Shown here piece after piece: positions 51,373 to 59,083 of a DNA stretch of 64,000 nucleotides. The notes under the pieces are model-generated. The model was not told the DNA's origin and did no database searches. It worked only from the letters and a program-made list of their open reading frames with translations. Position 1 is the stretch's first letter, and each line of letters starts with the position of its first letter. The position numbers and the translations under genes are program-made. Source of the DNA: Pseudoflavonifractor gallinarum (GTDB lineage: Bacteria; Bacillota; Clostridia; Oscillospirales; Oscillospiraceae); the NCBI RefSeq assembly GCF_014982855.1, contig NZ_JADCKF010000001.1, positions 310,001-374,000 on the forward strand. Reading direction: 5' to 3'.

Positions 51373-53730
51373 ATGGCAGCAAAGGAGACGATCCGAACCC
51401 GGGCAGCCCGGGTCAGTGAGGAGATGCGGGAGACCGGACGCCTGGTGCTCCGTGCGCCCATTCTGGTGCGGGGCGCAGAGTGCGCTATGCGCTTCCTCCT
51501 GGGAAGCATTTTGGCGGGGGCGGGGATCTTTGGAAACTATGCGCCCTTTGGCCTGGGCATGGTGGCCGCGTCGGGCTCGGGACTGGATGGATTCTGCGCC
51601 TTGCTGGGCGCCTGCATGGGGTATCTGCTCTTCCAGGGCTTTGTGGAGGGGCTGCGCTATGCGGCGGCGGCCATACTGATCTTCTCGGTGGCCTTTGCCT
51701 TCTATGACATCGGTGCGTACCGCAAGGTGTGGTTTATGCCGGCCGCCGCCGCGCTGATGAATGGGATCACCGGGTTTATCTACCTCTCAGACCGGGGCTG
51801 GACGGCCGAGCACTTTATCTTTTTTGGGACTGAGGTACTGCTGGCGGGCGCGTCAGCCTACTTCTACCGCATCGCCTTCTCCCCCTGGACGGAGAACCGG
51901 GAGGAGGACGCCCTCACCATCCGGCAGACGGTGAGCCTGCTCATTCTGGCGGGAACGGTGCTGCTCACCTTGTCCAAGATCACACTGGGGGGAGACCTCT
52001 CCATTGGACGGCTGGCGGCCGCTCTGGCTGTGATGGTGTGCGCCTATGAGGGCGGCATCGGCGCCGGGGCCACCGTGGGGGTCAGTACCGGGATCGGGAT
52101 GGATCTGGCGGCAGGAGGGGCGCCCTTTTACTCCATGGCCTATGCGCTCTCCGGGGTCATGGCGGGGGTCTTTCACCGCCAGGGGCGGCTGTGTACCGCC
52201 CTGGCCTATGTCCTCTCCAACGCCGTGGCCGTGCTCTGGACCTGGGGGAATGGAGCGCGCCTGTCGGTACTCTACGAGGTCTTTGCTGCGTCGGTGCTCT
52301 TTCTCCTCCTGCCGGAGCGGAGCCTGCGCCAGGTCCGGGCTCTGCTGGTCCGGGAGCCCCGCCGGGATACGGTGGACAAGGCCCGGGAGTATGCCAGAAA
52401 GCGCCTGGAGGGGACAGCCCGGGCCTTTCGGGAGCTCCACGATTCTCTGCGCAGCCGCTTTGACCACTCCGGCGGAAACGACGGAGATACGGCCATTATC
52501 TTTGACCGGGCCGCTAACCGGGTGTGCAAGACCTGTCCCCAGCAGATCATGTGCTGGCAGCGCTCCTATGTGGACACCTATAACGCCCTCAACGACGCCC
52601 TGCCCGCCATGCTGGAGCGGGGAAGGGGGGAGGGAAGCGACTTTCCCCTGCACTTTTCCAGCCGGTGCCAGCGGTTTGCACAGTTTCTCTCCGCGGCCAA
52701 TGAGGAGCTTTCCGCTCTCTTTTACCGCCGGCAGTACCAAAACCGCCTGCGGGAGAGCCGGGGGGAGGTGTGCCGCCAGTATGCCGAGCTCTCGGCCGCC
52801 CTGGGCGCGGCGGCCAGCGAGCTCTCGGCGGAGCTCTCCCCCGATCCCCTCCGGGAGAGACGGCTGCGCCAGCATTTTACGGCAATGGGACTGGAGGCCG
52901 AGCCTGCGGTCTACTATGACGAGTCCGGACGGCTCCGGATCGAGATCGAGGGGGTAGGGCTTCAATCCCTCCGGCGGGGGGAGGCAGTCAAGCGCCTGGC
53001 TCAGCTGATGGATAAGCCCCTGCGTCTGGTGGAGGAGTGTCCGCCCCGCCATGACCGGGTGGTGCTGGCCGAGCGGGAGCCCTTTATGGCCATGGCGGGC
53101 GTGGCTGCCCGGAAAAAAGACGGGGAGACCGTGTCGGGAGACACCGGGGCTTGGTTCAAGCAGGAGGACGGGAGCCTCTTTGTGCTCCTGTGCGACGGCA
53201 TGGGCTCGGGACCCTCCGCCCACCGGGAGAGCAGTGAGGCCGTGCGCCTGCTGGAGCAGTTCCTGCGGGCTGGTGTGCCGCCGGAGGAGGCCCTGCGCAC
53301 CCTATCGGGGGCACTGGCCCTCCAGGGAGAGGAGACGGGGGGCTTTACCACCATTGACCTGATGCGGGTGGACCTCTTTACCGGTGCGGCGGCAGTCTAC
53401 AAATACGGTGCGGCCCCCACCTATGTGAAAAAGGGGAACACCGTGCAGCGCATTACAGGCAGTACGCTGCCCGCCGGGCTCTCCCCGGTCCAGGGAGCGG
53501 CCCCCGATGTGAGCCGCTTCTCCCTAGAGCCAGGGGACTGCGTGCTGATGGTCTCCGACGGCGTGGCCGGCGGGGAGGGGGATGTGTGGCTCCGGGAGCG
53601 GCTGCGCTCCTTCCAGGGGGAGAGCCCAAAGGAGCTGGCCCGCATCCTGATCGAGGAGGGACAGCGGCGGGTGGGGAGCGGAGATGACCGCACCGCCATC
53701 CTCCTGCGTCTGGAGCGGCGGACGGAGTAG
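51373..53730 (+). CDS. spoIIE: Stage II sporulation protein E, SpoIIE
   Basis: PP2C-type phosphatase that dephosphorylates SpoIIAA and thereby activates sigma-F in the forespore. The 785-residue protein has about ten N-terminal helices (residues 38-315), a central region with Cys-rich CKTCPQQIMCW, and a C-terminal PP2C domain (about 570-785). Metal-binding motifs are LLCDGMGSGPSAH, TTIDLMRVDLFTGAA and VLMVSDGVAGGEGD, with GSGDDRTAILLRL at the end. ATG 51373 has GGGAGG about 9 bases upstream. A TATAAT at 51313-51318 is the likely -10; I cannot assign a consensus -35, in line with Spo0A-activated spoIIE promoters known in Bacillus. Confidence 0.94.
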   Translation: MAAKETIRTRAARVSEEMRETGRLVLRAPILVRGAECAMRFLLGSILAGAGIFGNYAPFGLGMVAASGSGLDGFCALLGACMGYLLFQGFVEGLRYAAAAILIFSVAFAFYDIGAYRKVWFMPAAAALMNGITGFIYLSDRGWTAEHFIFFGTEVLLAGASAYFYRIAFSPWTENREEDALTIRQTVSLLILAGTVLLTLSKITLGGDLSIGRLAAALAVMVCAYEGGIGAGATVGVSTGIGMDLAAGGAPFYSMAYALSGVMAGVFHRQGRLCTALAYVLSNAVAVLWTWGNGARLSVLYEVFAASVLFLLLPERSLRQVRALLVREPRRDTVDKAREYARKRLEGTARAFRELHDSLRSRFDHSGGNDGDTAIIFDRAANRVCKTCPQQIMCWQRSYVDTYNALNDALPAMLERGRGEGSDFPLHFSSRCQRFAQFLSAANEELSALFYRRQYQNRLRESRGEVCRQYAELSAALGAAASELSAELSPDPLRERRLRQHFTAMGLEAEPAVYYDESGRLRIEIEGVGLQSLRRGEAVKRLAQLMDKPLRLVEECPPRHDRVVLAEREPFMAMAGVAARKKDGETVSGDTGAWFKQEDGSLFVLLCDGMGSGPSAHRESSEAVRLLEQFLRAGVPPEEALRTLSGALALQGEETGGFTTIDLMRVDLFTGAAAVYKYGAAPTYVKKGNTVQRITGSTLPAGLSPVQGAAPDVSRFSLEPGDCVLMVSDGVAGGEGDVWLRERLRSFQGESPKELARILIEEGQRRVGSGDDRTAILLRLERRTE

Positions 53731-53751
53731 TGTGCCCACAGAAAATCCCAC

Positions 53752-53781
53752 TTGACAGGGAAGGGACGGGTGTGGTAATTT
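53752..53781 (+). promoter_or_regulatory. Promoter of the ferredoxin-NapH-ArsR operon
   Basis: TTGACA (53752-53757), 18-base spacer, TAATTT (53776-53781). Confidence 0.6.
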
Positions 53782-53810
53782 TATTAAGTAATTAAGAAAA
53801 TACTTAATAA
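53781..53810 (+). promoter_or_regulatory. ArsR-type operator, 10-bp inverted repeat
   Basis: TTATTAAGTA (53781-53790) and its exact reverse complement TACTTAATAA (53801-53810) with a 10-base spacer, at the predicted transcription start. AT-rich dyads of this kind are typical ArsR/SmtB sites. Confidence 0.7.
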
Positions 53811-53824
53811 AAGGAGATGGGGAA

Positions 53825-54028
53825 ATGCCGTCGAAGCGAGTGGCCCGGGTGGGCCGTGGCTGTGTGGCCTGCGGAAGCTGTGTGAAGGTCTGCCCAGTGG
53901 GGGCCATCCAGGTATGGAAAGGTGTGGAGGCCCGGGTGGACGGGAACCGCTGCGTGGGCTGCGCCCGCTGTGCCGGGGAGTGTCCCGCGGGGGTCATCGA
54001 TGTAAAGGCACGGGAGGAACTGGCATGA
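53825..54028 (+). CDS. Small 2[4Fe-4S] ferredoxin
   Basis: A 67-residue ferredoxin with two cluster motifs: CVACGSCVKVCPVGA (residues 13-27) and CVGCARCAGECPAGV (residues 43-57). The N terminus is basic (MPSKRVARVGRG). AAGGAG precedes ATG 53825. It overlaps the next gene as ATGA. As first gene of an ArsR-controlled operon with an iron-sulfur membrane protein it probably hands electrons to that protein; direction and partner are unknown. Confidence 0.92.
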   Translation: MPSKRVARVGRGCVACGSCVKVCPVGAIQVWKGVEARVDGNRCVGCARCAGECPAGVIDVKAREELA

Positions 54029-54681
54029 GACAGAAGCGGCACTGGTACGACTACCTCTGGATCGTGACCCCCATTTATCTGGGGCTGGGCATGTTCAACA
54101 TCCTCTTTGCCTGGCTGGGCATGATCTCTTTCAGCCTCCCCCTGCTCATCTCCATCTTTGGCGGGGGAAAGCTGTACTGCAACCGCTTCTGTGACCGGGG
54201 GCAGTTCCTCAGCCTGCTGGGCAGCCGGCTCAAGCTCTCCCGCAACCGGCCTCTGCCCCGGTGGATGAAGCATCCGGCCTTCCGCTATGGATTTTTGGTG
54301 TTTTTCCTGGCCATGTTCGCCAACATGCTCTATGTGACCTGGCTGGTATGGGCGGGAAACCGGGCGCTGGGAACCAGCATCAAGCTGCTGTGGACCTTCC
54401 GGGTGCCCTGGGCCTGGGCTTATCCGGTGGAGGTGCCCCCCTGGGTGGCCCAATTTGCCTTCGGATTTTACAGCCTCATGCTCACCTCCACGCTGATCGG
54501 CCTGGTGGTGATGGCCCTCTATAAGCCCAGAGGGTGGTGCGTCTTCTGCCCCATGGGGACCATGACCCAGCTCATCTCCCGCCTGCGGGCGGGCCGTCCG
54601 GCAGAGGCTGGCTGCGGCGGAAGCTGTGCCTCCTGCACGGCCTGCACCCTCTCCCGGGGAACGGAACAGGAGGGAGAATGA
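54025..54681 (+). CDS. NapH/MauN-like membrane iron-sulfur protein
   Basis: A 218-residue membrane protein with about four helices and two repeated cysteine motifs: YCNRFCDRGQFLSLLGSRL (about residues 52-70) and WCVFCPMGTMTQLISRL (about 172-188). These correspond to the CxxxCxxG-type motifs of the NapH/NosR/RnfB-linked 4Fe-4S-binding family that passes electrons across or along the membrane. The tail has a CGGSCASCTACTL cluster of cysteines that could bind a metal or another cluster. The start ATG 54025 overlaps the ferredoxin stop. A quinol dehydrogenase or reductase partner is not encoded nearby. Confidence 0.82.
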   Translation: MRQKRHWYDYLWIVTPIYLGLGMFNILFAWLGMISFSLPLLISIFGGGKLYCNRFCDRGQFLSLLGSRLKLSRNRPLPRWMKHPAFRYGFLVFFLAMFANMLYVTWLVWAGNRALGTSIKLLWTFRVPWAWAYPVEVPPWVAQFAFGFYSLMLTSTLIGLVVMALYKPRGWCVFCPMGTMTQLISRLRAGRPAEAGCGGSCASCTACTLSRGTEQEGE

Positions 54682-54974
54682 TGGGACTGGAGGAACATGC
54701 CCGCCAGGTAGCCGATCTGCTGCGGCTGCTGGCCAATGAAAACCGTCTTCTCCTGGTCTGTGCCCTGCTGGAGGGACCCAAGGGGGTGGGGGAACTGGCT
54801 GCGGTGGTGCCGGGGATCACCCGGCCGGCCCTCTCCCAGCACCTTCACGCCCTGCGGGGAGCGGGACTGCTGCGGGATGAGAAGCGGGGACAGTTTGTGA
54901 CCTATTCCCTGGCCGACCCCCGCCTGCGGGAGGTATTGGCCGTACTGAAGCGGGAATACTGTCCCGATCCCTGA
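54681..54974 (+). CDS. ArsR family transcriptional regulator
   Basis: A 97-residue winged-helix repressor: ADLLRLLANENRLLLVCALL, VGELAAVVPGITRPALSQHL (recognition helix) and LHALRGAGLLRDEKRGQFVT (wing), with YSLADPRL after it. The classical ELCVCDL metal-binding motif of ArsR is absent, and the only Cys residues are in VCALL and near the C terminus (EYCPDP), so the signal may be redox, a metal bound elsewhere, or something else. ATG 54681 (AGGAGGG 6 bases before) is preferred to ATG 54678. An inverted repeat at the operon promoter is the likely binding site. Confidence 0.88.
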   Translation: MGLEEHARQVADLLRLLANENRLLLVCALLEGPKGVGELAAVVPGITRPALSQHLHALRGAGLLRDEKRGQFVTYSLADPRLREVLAVLKREYCPDP

Positions 54975-54981
54975 GGACCCT

Positions 54982-55009
54982 TTGCGTGGGGCCTATTTTG
55001 TGATAGACT
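54982..55009 (+). promoter_or_regulatory. Possible promoter of the TetM-Rae1 fusion
   Basis: TTGCGT (54982-54987), 16-base spacer, TAGACT (55004-55009). Matches are moderate. It would place the transcription start just before the leader hairpin. Confidence 0.4.
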
Positions 55010-55026
55010 ATGAGGTACAGAGCGTG

Positions 55027-55070
55027 CCGGCCGGACTTGAGCCTTGTCGTTCAAGTCCGGCCGGTATTTT
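55027..55070 (+). terminator. Terminator/attenuator hairpin in the leader of the TetM-Rae1 fusion
   Basis: 14-bp stem CCGGCCGGACTTGA / TCAAGTCCGGCCGG with a 10-base loop, then TATTTTT. It either ends the ArsR operon or, if the promoter at 54982-55009 is real, attenuates the fusion gene, as described for ribosomal-protection genes of the tet(M) class. Confidence 0.8.
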
Positions 55071-55127
55071 TGTCTATGATTTTTATGTTTTGTATTCATA
55101 TACAGGCGAGCGCAGAGGATGACAGAT

Positions 55128-57779
55128 ATGAAGAAACTTGTGGTTGGCATATTGGCCCACGTGGACGCGGGCAAGACCACCCTCTCAGAGGGGATGCTCT
55201 ACGTCAGTGGAGCGGTACGCAAACTGGGCCGGGTAGACCATCAGAACGCTTTTCTGGACACCGACGCCCTGGAGCGGCAGCGGGGCATTACCATCTTCTC
55301 CAAGCAGGCGGTCTTCACCCTGCCTACCGTGGAGGTGACCCTGCTGGACACCCCGGGCCATGTGGATTTTTCCAGCGAGATGGAGCGCACCCTCCAGGTG
55401 CTGGACTGTGCCATTCTGGTCATCAGCGGAACCGACGGGGTACAGGGCCATACCCAGACCCTGTGGAAGCTGCTGGAGCGCTACCATATCCCCACCCTGC
55501 TCTTTGTCAACAAGATGGACCTGGACGGAGCCGACCGGGCGGGCTGCCTGGCCCAGCTCCGGGAGCGGCTGCACGACGGCTGTGTGGACTTTACCCAGGA
55601 GCGGGAGGGGGAGACCCTCCAGGAGCAGGTCGCCATGTGCGAGGAGGCCACCTTGGAGCGCTATCTGGAGACCGGAACCGTGGAGGACGGGGACATCCGT
55701 CGCCTGATCCGGGAGCGCAGGCTCTTTCCCTGCTGGTTTGGCTCGGCCCTCCGGCTGGAAGGGGTGGAGGCCTTCCTGGAGGGCCTGGAGCGCTATGCGC
55801 CTATCCCCGACTATCCGGCGGACTTTGGGGCCCAGGTCTATAAGATCGGCCGGGACGCCCAGGGGGGGCGTCTCACCTATCTGAAGGTCACGGGAGGCAG
55901 CCTGAAGGTCAAGGATCTGCTCTCGGGCGGAACGGGCGACGCCGGAGGGGAGGCCCCGTGGGAGGAGAAGGTGGACCAGATCCGCATCTACTCTGGTGAG
56001 CGCTTTCAGACGACCGACCGGGCCGAGGCGGGGACGGTGTGCGCCGTCACCGGGCTCACCCATACCCGGGCGGGGGAGAGTCTGGGGAGCGCCCGGCCCA
56101 TGCAGCTTCCCATGCTGGAGCCGGTACTCACCTACCGGCTCAACCTGCCCGAGGGTGCCGATCCCCACACCGCCCTGCGGCGGCTGCGGGAGCTGGAGGA
56201 GGAGGACCCCCAGCTCCACATCCTCTGGAACGAGTCCCTGCGGGAGATCCACCTTCAGCTCATGGGAGAGGTCCAGCTGGAGATCCTGCGCGCCATCATC
56301 GAGGAGCGGTTTGGGCTCTCGGTGACCTTTGACACGGGGAGCATCCTCTACAAAGAGACCATTGCCGCCCCGGTGGAGGGAGTGGGGCACTTTGAGCCCC
56401 TGCGCCATTACGCCGAAGTCCATCTGCTGTTGGAGCCCGGCCCCCGGGGGAGCGGCATGTGTTTTGCCACTGCGTGCAGCGAGGACATGCTGGACCGCAA
56501 CTGGCAGCGTCTGGTGCTCACCCATCTGGCCGAGCGGGTCCATCTGGGGGTTTTGACCGGCTCTCCGATCACCGATATGAAGATCACCCTGGTGGCGGGC
56601 CGGTCCCATGCCAAGCACACCGAGGGAGGCGACTTCCGCCAGGCCACCTACCGGGCGGTGCGCCAGGGCCTCATGGAGGCCGAGAGCATTCTGCTGGAGC
56701 CCTGGTACGACGTGCGCCTGGAAGTGCCGGCGGCCCAGGTGGGACGGGCCATGTCAGACCTCCAGCGGAGAGGGGGAACCATGGAGCCCCCGGAGACCGT
56801 GGGAGAGTATGCCGTCCTGACCGGGCGGGCGCCGGTGGCCGGAATGCGGGACTATGCCGCCGAGGTGGCCGCCTATACCAGGGGCCAGGGCCGTCTCTTC
56901 TGCACCCTAAGCGGCTATGAGCCCTGCCACAACGCCCAGCAGGTAGTGGAGGAGATAGGCTATGACCCGGAGCGGGATGTGGAACACACCCCGGACTCTG
57001 TTTTCTGTACGCATGGTGCGGGATATGTGGTAAAATGGGATCAAGTAAAGGCCCAGATGCATGTGGAGAGCGGACTCATGCGGAGAGAGGAGGAGCCGGA
57101 GATATCCGAGAGCCAACCCCGGCGGGAGGCGCGGTATACCGGCTCTCTTGCGGAGGATGCGGAGCTCCAGGCCATCTATGAGCGGACCTACGGAAAGGTG
57201 GAGCGGGATGCCTTCCGTCCCCAGCCCAAGGCCCCAGCCCGCACCAGCCTGGATGAGAGCCGGTATAATGTCCGCACTCAGAACCGGGGACCGGAGTATC
57301 TGCTGGTGGACGGGTACAACATCATCCACGCCTGGGACGAGCTCAAGGAGCTGGCCCGGTCGGACCTGTCTGCCGCCCGGAAAGCGCTGATGGATATTCT
57401 GAGCAACTACCAGGGCTTCCGAAAGTGTGAGGTCATCGTGGTCTTTGACGCCTACAAGGTCAAAGGAAATCCCGGCAGTGTGTCTAAGTATCACAACATC
57501 CATGTGGTGTACACGAAAGAGGCGGAGACGGCGGACAACTATATCGAAAAGGTCACCTATGAGCTGGGGCGGAAATACCAGGTCCGGGTGGCCACCTCCG
57601 ACGGTGTGGAACAGCTCATCATCCTGGGACACGGAGCCCTGCGTGTCTCGGCCCGGATGTTCCGCATGGAGATCGAACAGGCGGAGGGGCAGATCGCCGA
57701 TCTCATCGCACAAAACAACCGAAAGAACCGGAAGCTGGACCAGCTCCAGTACCGTCTTGGTGGAGAACAGAAGGCATAG
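55128..57779 (+). CDS. TetM-like translational GTPase fused to a Rae1/YacP-type NYN endonuclease
   Basis: An 883-residue two-part protein. Residues 1 to about 640 form a ribosomal-protection-type GTPase with canonical motifs: P-loop AHVDAGKTT (10-18), switch I ERQRGIT (49-55), DTPGHVDF (74-81) and NKMD (128-131), plus EF-G-like domains II-V. After a charged linker, residues about 722-865 match Rae1 (YacP), the B. subtilis nuclease that cuts mRNA in the ribosomal A site. The acidic residues of this PIN-like fold are present: Asp728 in LLVDGYNII, Asp774 in VVFDAYKVKG, Glu800 and Asp803 in ETADNYIEK, Asp825 in ATSDGVEQ. I chose ATG 55128 (AGAGG 9 bases upstream) over ATG 55119. A simple tetracycline-resistance label does not fit the nuclease half. 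Confidence 0.9.
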   Translation: MKKLVVGILAHVDAGKTTLSEGMLYVSGAVRKLGRVDHQNAFLDTDALERQRGITIFSKQAVFTLPTVEVTLLDTPGHVDFSSEMERTLQVLDCAILVISGTDGVQGHTQTLWKLLERYHIPTLLFVNKMDLDGADRAGCLAQLRERLHDGCVDFTQEREGETLQEQVAMCEEATLERYLETGTVEDGDIRRLIRERRLFPCWFGSALRLEGVEAFLEGLERYAPIPDYPADFGAQVYKIGRDAQGGRLTYLKVTGGSLKVKDLLSGGTGDAGGEAPWEEKVDQIRIYSGERFQTTDRAEAGTVCAVTGLTHTRAGESLGSARPMQLPMLEPVLTYRLNLPEGADPHTALRRLRELEEEDPQLHILWNESLREIHLQLMGEVQLEILRAIIEERFGLSVTFDTGSILYKETIAAPVEGVGHFEPLRHYAEVHLLLEPGPRGSGMCFATACSEDMLDRNWQRLVLTHLAERVHLGVLTGSPITDMKITLVAGRSHAKHTEGGDFRQATYRAVRQGLMEAESILLEPWYDVRLEVPAAQVGRAMSDLQRRGGTMEPPETVGEYAVLTGRAPVAGMRDYAAEVAAYTRGQGRLFCTLSGYEPCHNAQQVVEEIGYDPERDVEHTPDSVFCTHGAGYVVKWDQVKAQMHVESGLMRREEEPEISESQPRREARYTGSLAEDAELQAIYERTYGKVERDAFRPQPKAPARTSLDESRYNVRTQNRGPEYLLVDGYNIIHAWDELKELARSDLSAARKALMDILSNYQGFRKCEVIVVFDAYKVKGNPGSVSKYHNIHVVYTKEAETADNYIEKVTYELGRKYQVRVATSDGVEQLIILGHGALRVSARMFRMEIEQAEGQIADLIAQNNRKNRKLDQLQYRLGGEQKA

Positions 57780-57811
57780 AGAGGACGAACAGAAGGCCAT
57801 CCTATGGATTA

Positions 57812-57863
57812 AGCCGCAAAACATCGGTATTGACTCATACCGATGTTTTGCGGCTCTTTGTTT
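57812..57863 (+). terminator. Terminator after the TetM-Rae1 fusion
   Basis: A perfect 19-bp stem beginning AGCCGCAAAACATCGG (57812-57830 with 57837-57855), 6-base loop, then CTTTGTTT. Confidence 0.85.
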
Positions 57864-57967
57864 GGAACGAAACCGAAACGCAATGAAACAATACGATACA
57901 AAATAGTTCAATGCGTTGGAAAGAGAAACGGTTTGAAACAGTGGCTGTAAAAGGGCGCTTTGTATAA
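57864..57967. other. Short intergenic segment between two plus-strand terminators
   Basis: About 100 bases, A-rich, with no open frame I can support. It contains the related strings GCAATG and CAATGCG but no convincing promoter. A small RNA ending at the next hairpin is possible. Confidence 0.35.
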
Positions 57968-58015
57968 GCCCCCGTACCGCAGAGGAGAGTCTCTGTGATA
58001 CGGAGGCAATTTTTT
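57968..58015 (+). terminator. Second plus-strand terminator-like hairpin
   Basis: GCCCCCGTACCGCAGAG pairs imperfectly with CTCTGTGATACGGAGGC around GAGAGT, followed by AATTTTTTAT. It lies at the 3' end of the convergent nucleoside hydrolase gene. Confidence 0.65.
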
Positions 58016-59069
58016 ATCCCAATGCGTGGAAGAGATCCCCGAAGATCATGTCCCGGTGACAGTAAGTGGCGGTGCGCATCCGATGGCGTCCCCGGGGCGT
58101 GTGGTCCCAGGTCAGGTCGTTGTTCAGCGTGGGGGCCTCGGTCTCCAGCGTGAGGACCCAGTTGGGATTTTTCAGGAAGGCGATGGTGGAGATATCCCAG
58201 ATGACCCGGCTCCAGGCCACATACTGGGTGGGGAACTGGGAGAGATATGCGTCGCTCTGATCGGACTGTCCCTTGAGATAGCCCTGACGGTTGAGGTCCA
58301 TGAGCGCAATGGAGGCCTCCGGCTTCTGGAAGGCGTCCAGACAGTTCTGAGCCAGATAGCGGCCGATCTCGCTGCGCTCCCAGAGGCGGCAGCGCAGCTC
58401 GTCCTCTGTAGTGGTGAGGAGAGAGGCCACGCCCATGCAGGGAATGTGGACCAGGGGGACGCCGCTGTCTAGGACCACCTGAACGGCCCGGACATCCTGA
58501 TAGAGGTTATACTCAAAGCCGTGTCCAAAGGAGAGCGGCTGTCCTCCCAGCCAGACCACCACCAGCTTGCGGGCGATCTCGGGGGCCATCAGGAGGGCGG
58601 AGGCCACGTTGGTCAGGGCGGCAATGGCGGCCACATAGAGCGGCTCCTCGCTTTCCGTAGCACGGCGGATCAAATCCCGGGCGGCGTCGCTCTCGATGGC
58701 GCCCTCCGCAGGGAGATAGCCGGGGGAGCCCCGGAAGACTCGCCCGGAGGAGTCTTCCTTCAGCAGCGAAAAGAGCTTGAGGATCTCCTGATAGCTCTGC
58801 TCCATACCGTGGGCCGGGCCGTCCGCGGCGCCGTGCAGGGCGCTGGCCAGCTTGCTCTCCTCACTTTCGCCCAGGGGAGAGGGACCGTGGGAGAAGGGCG
58901 CGGCATAGACTGCCTCCACCGAAAAGCGCTCCTTGGAGCGCAGCGCCCAGGCAATGGCGAACTGGTCATCTACCTCATTTTTGGCGTCAGTGTCAATGAC
59001 CAGACGCAGCTTCCCAGTGGGAATGGTCAGTCTGGATCGGATTTCTTCTTGTGTCAGCGGCTGATACAT
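58014..59069 (-). CDS. Inosine/uridine-preferring nucleoside hydrolase
   Basis: Hydrolyses the N-glycosidic bond of ribonucleosides to free base plus ribose. The 351-residue protein has the calcium/ribose-binding opening LVIDTDAKNEVDDQFAIAWA (a DTDxxxEVDD variant of DTDxGxDD), a central YVAAIAALTNVASALLMAPE, VVVWLGG and a late catalytic/ligand region with NNDLTWDHT. The substitution in the first motif is typical of the broad family. It follows rbsK by 14 bases in the same direction, and AAAGGAG precedes ATG 59069. With the ABC importer and ribokinase it makes a complete nucleoside salvage route; base specificity is not decided. Confidence 0.9.
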   Translation of the reverse strand: MYQPLTQEEIRSRLTIPTGKLRLVIDTDAKNEVDDQFAIAWALRSKERFSVEAVYAAPFSHGPSPLGESEESKLASALHGAADGPAHGMEQSYQEILKLFSLLKEDSSGRVFRGSPGYLPAEGAIESDAARDLIRRATESEEPLYVAAIAALTNVASALLMAPEIARKLVVVWLGGQPLSFGHGFEYNLYQDVRAVQVVLDSGVPLVHIPCMGVASLLTTTEDELRCRLWERSEIGRYLAQNCLDAFQKPEASIALMDLNRQGYLKGQSDQSDAYLSQFPTQYVAWSRVIWDISTIAFLKNPNWVLTLETEAPTLNNDLTWDHTPRGRHRMRTATYCHRDMIFGDLFHALG

Positions 59070-59083
59070 ACCATATGCTCCTT

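Noticed and set aside
53825-54681. HgcAB-type mercury methylation ferredoxin
   Set aside because: No corrinoid HgcA protein nearby, and the ferredoxin lacks an HgcB-type C-terminal cysteine pair.
55128-57779. Plain tetracycline resistance gene (tet(M)/tet(W)) call
   Set aside because: The GTPase half is related, but the C-terminal nuclease domain and lack of mobile context make a resistance label unsupported.
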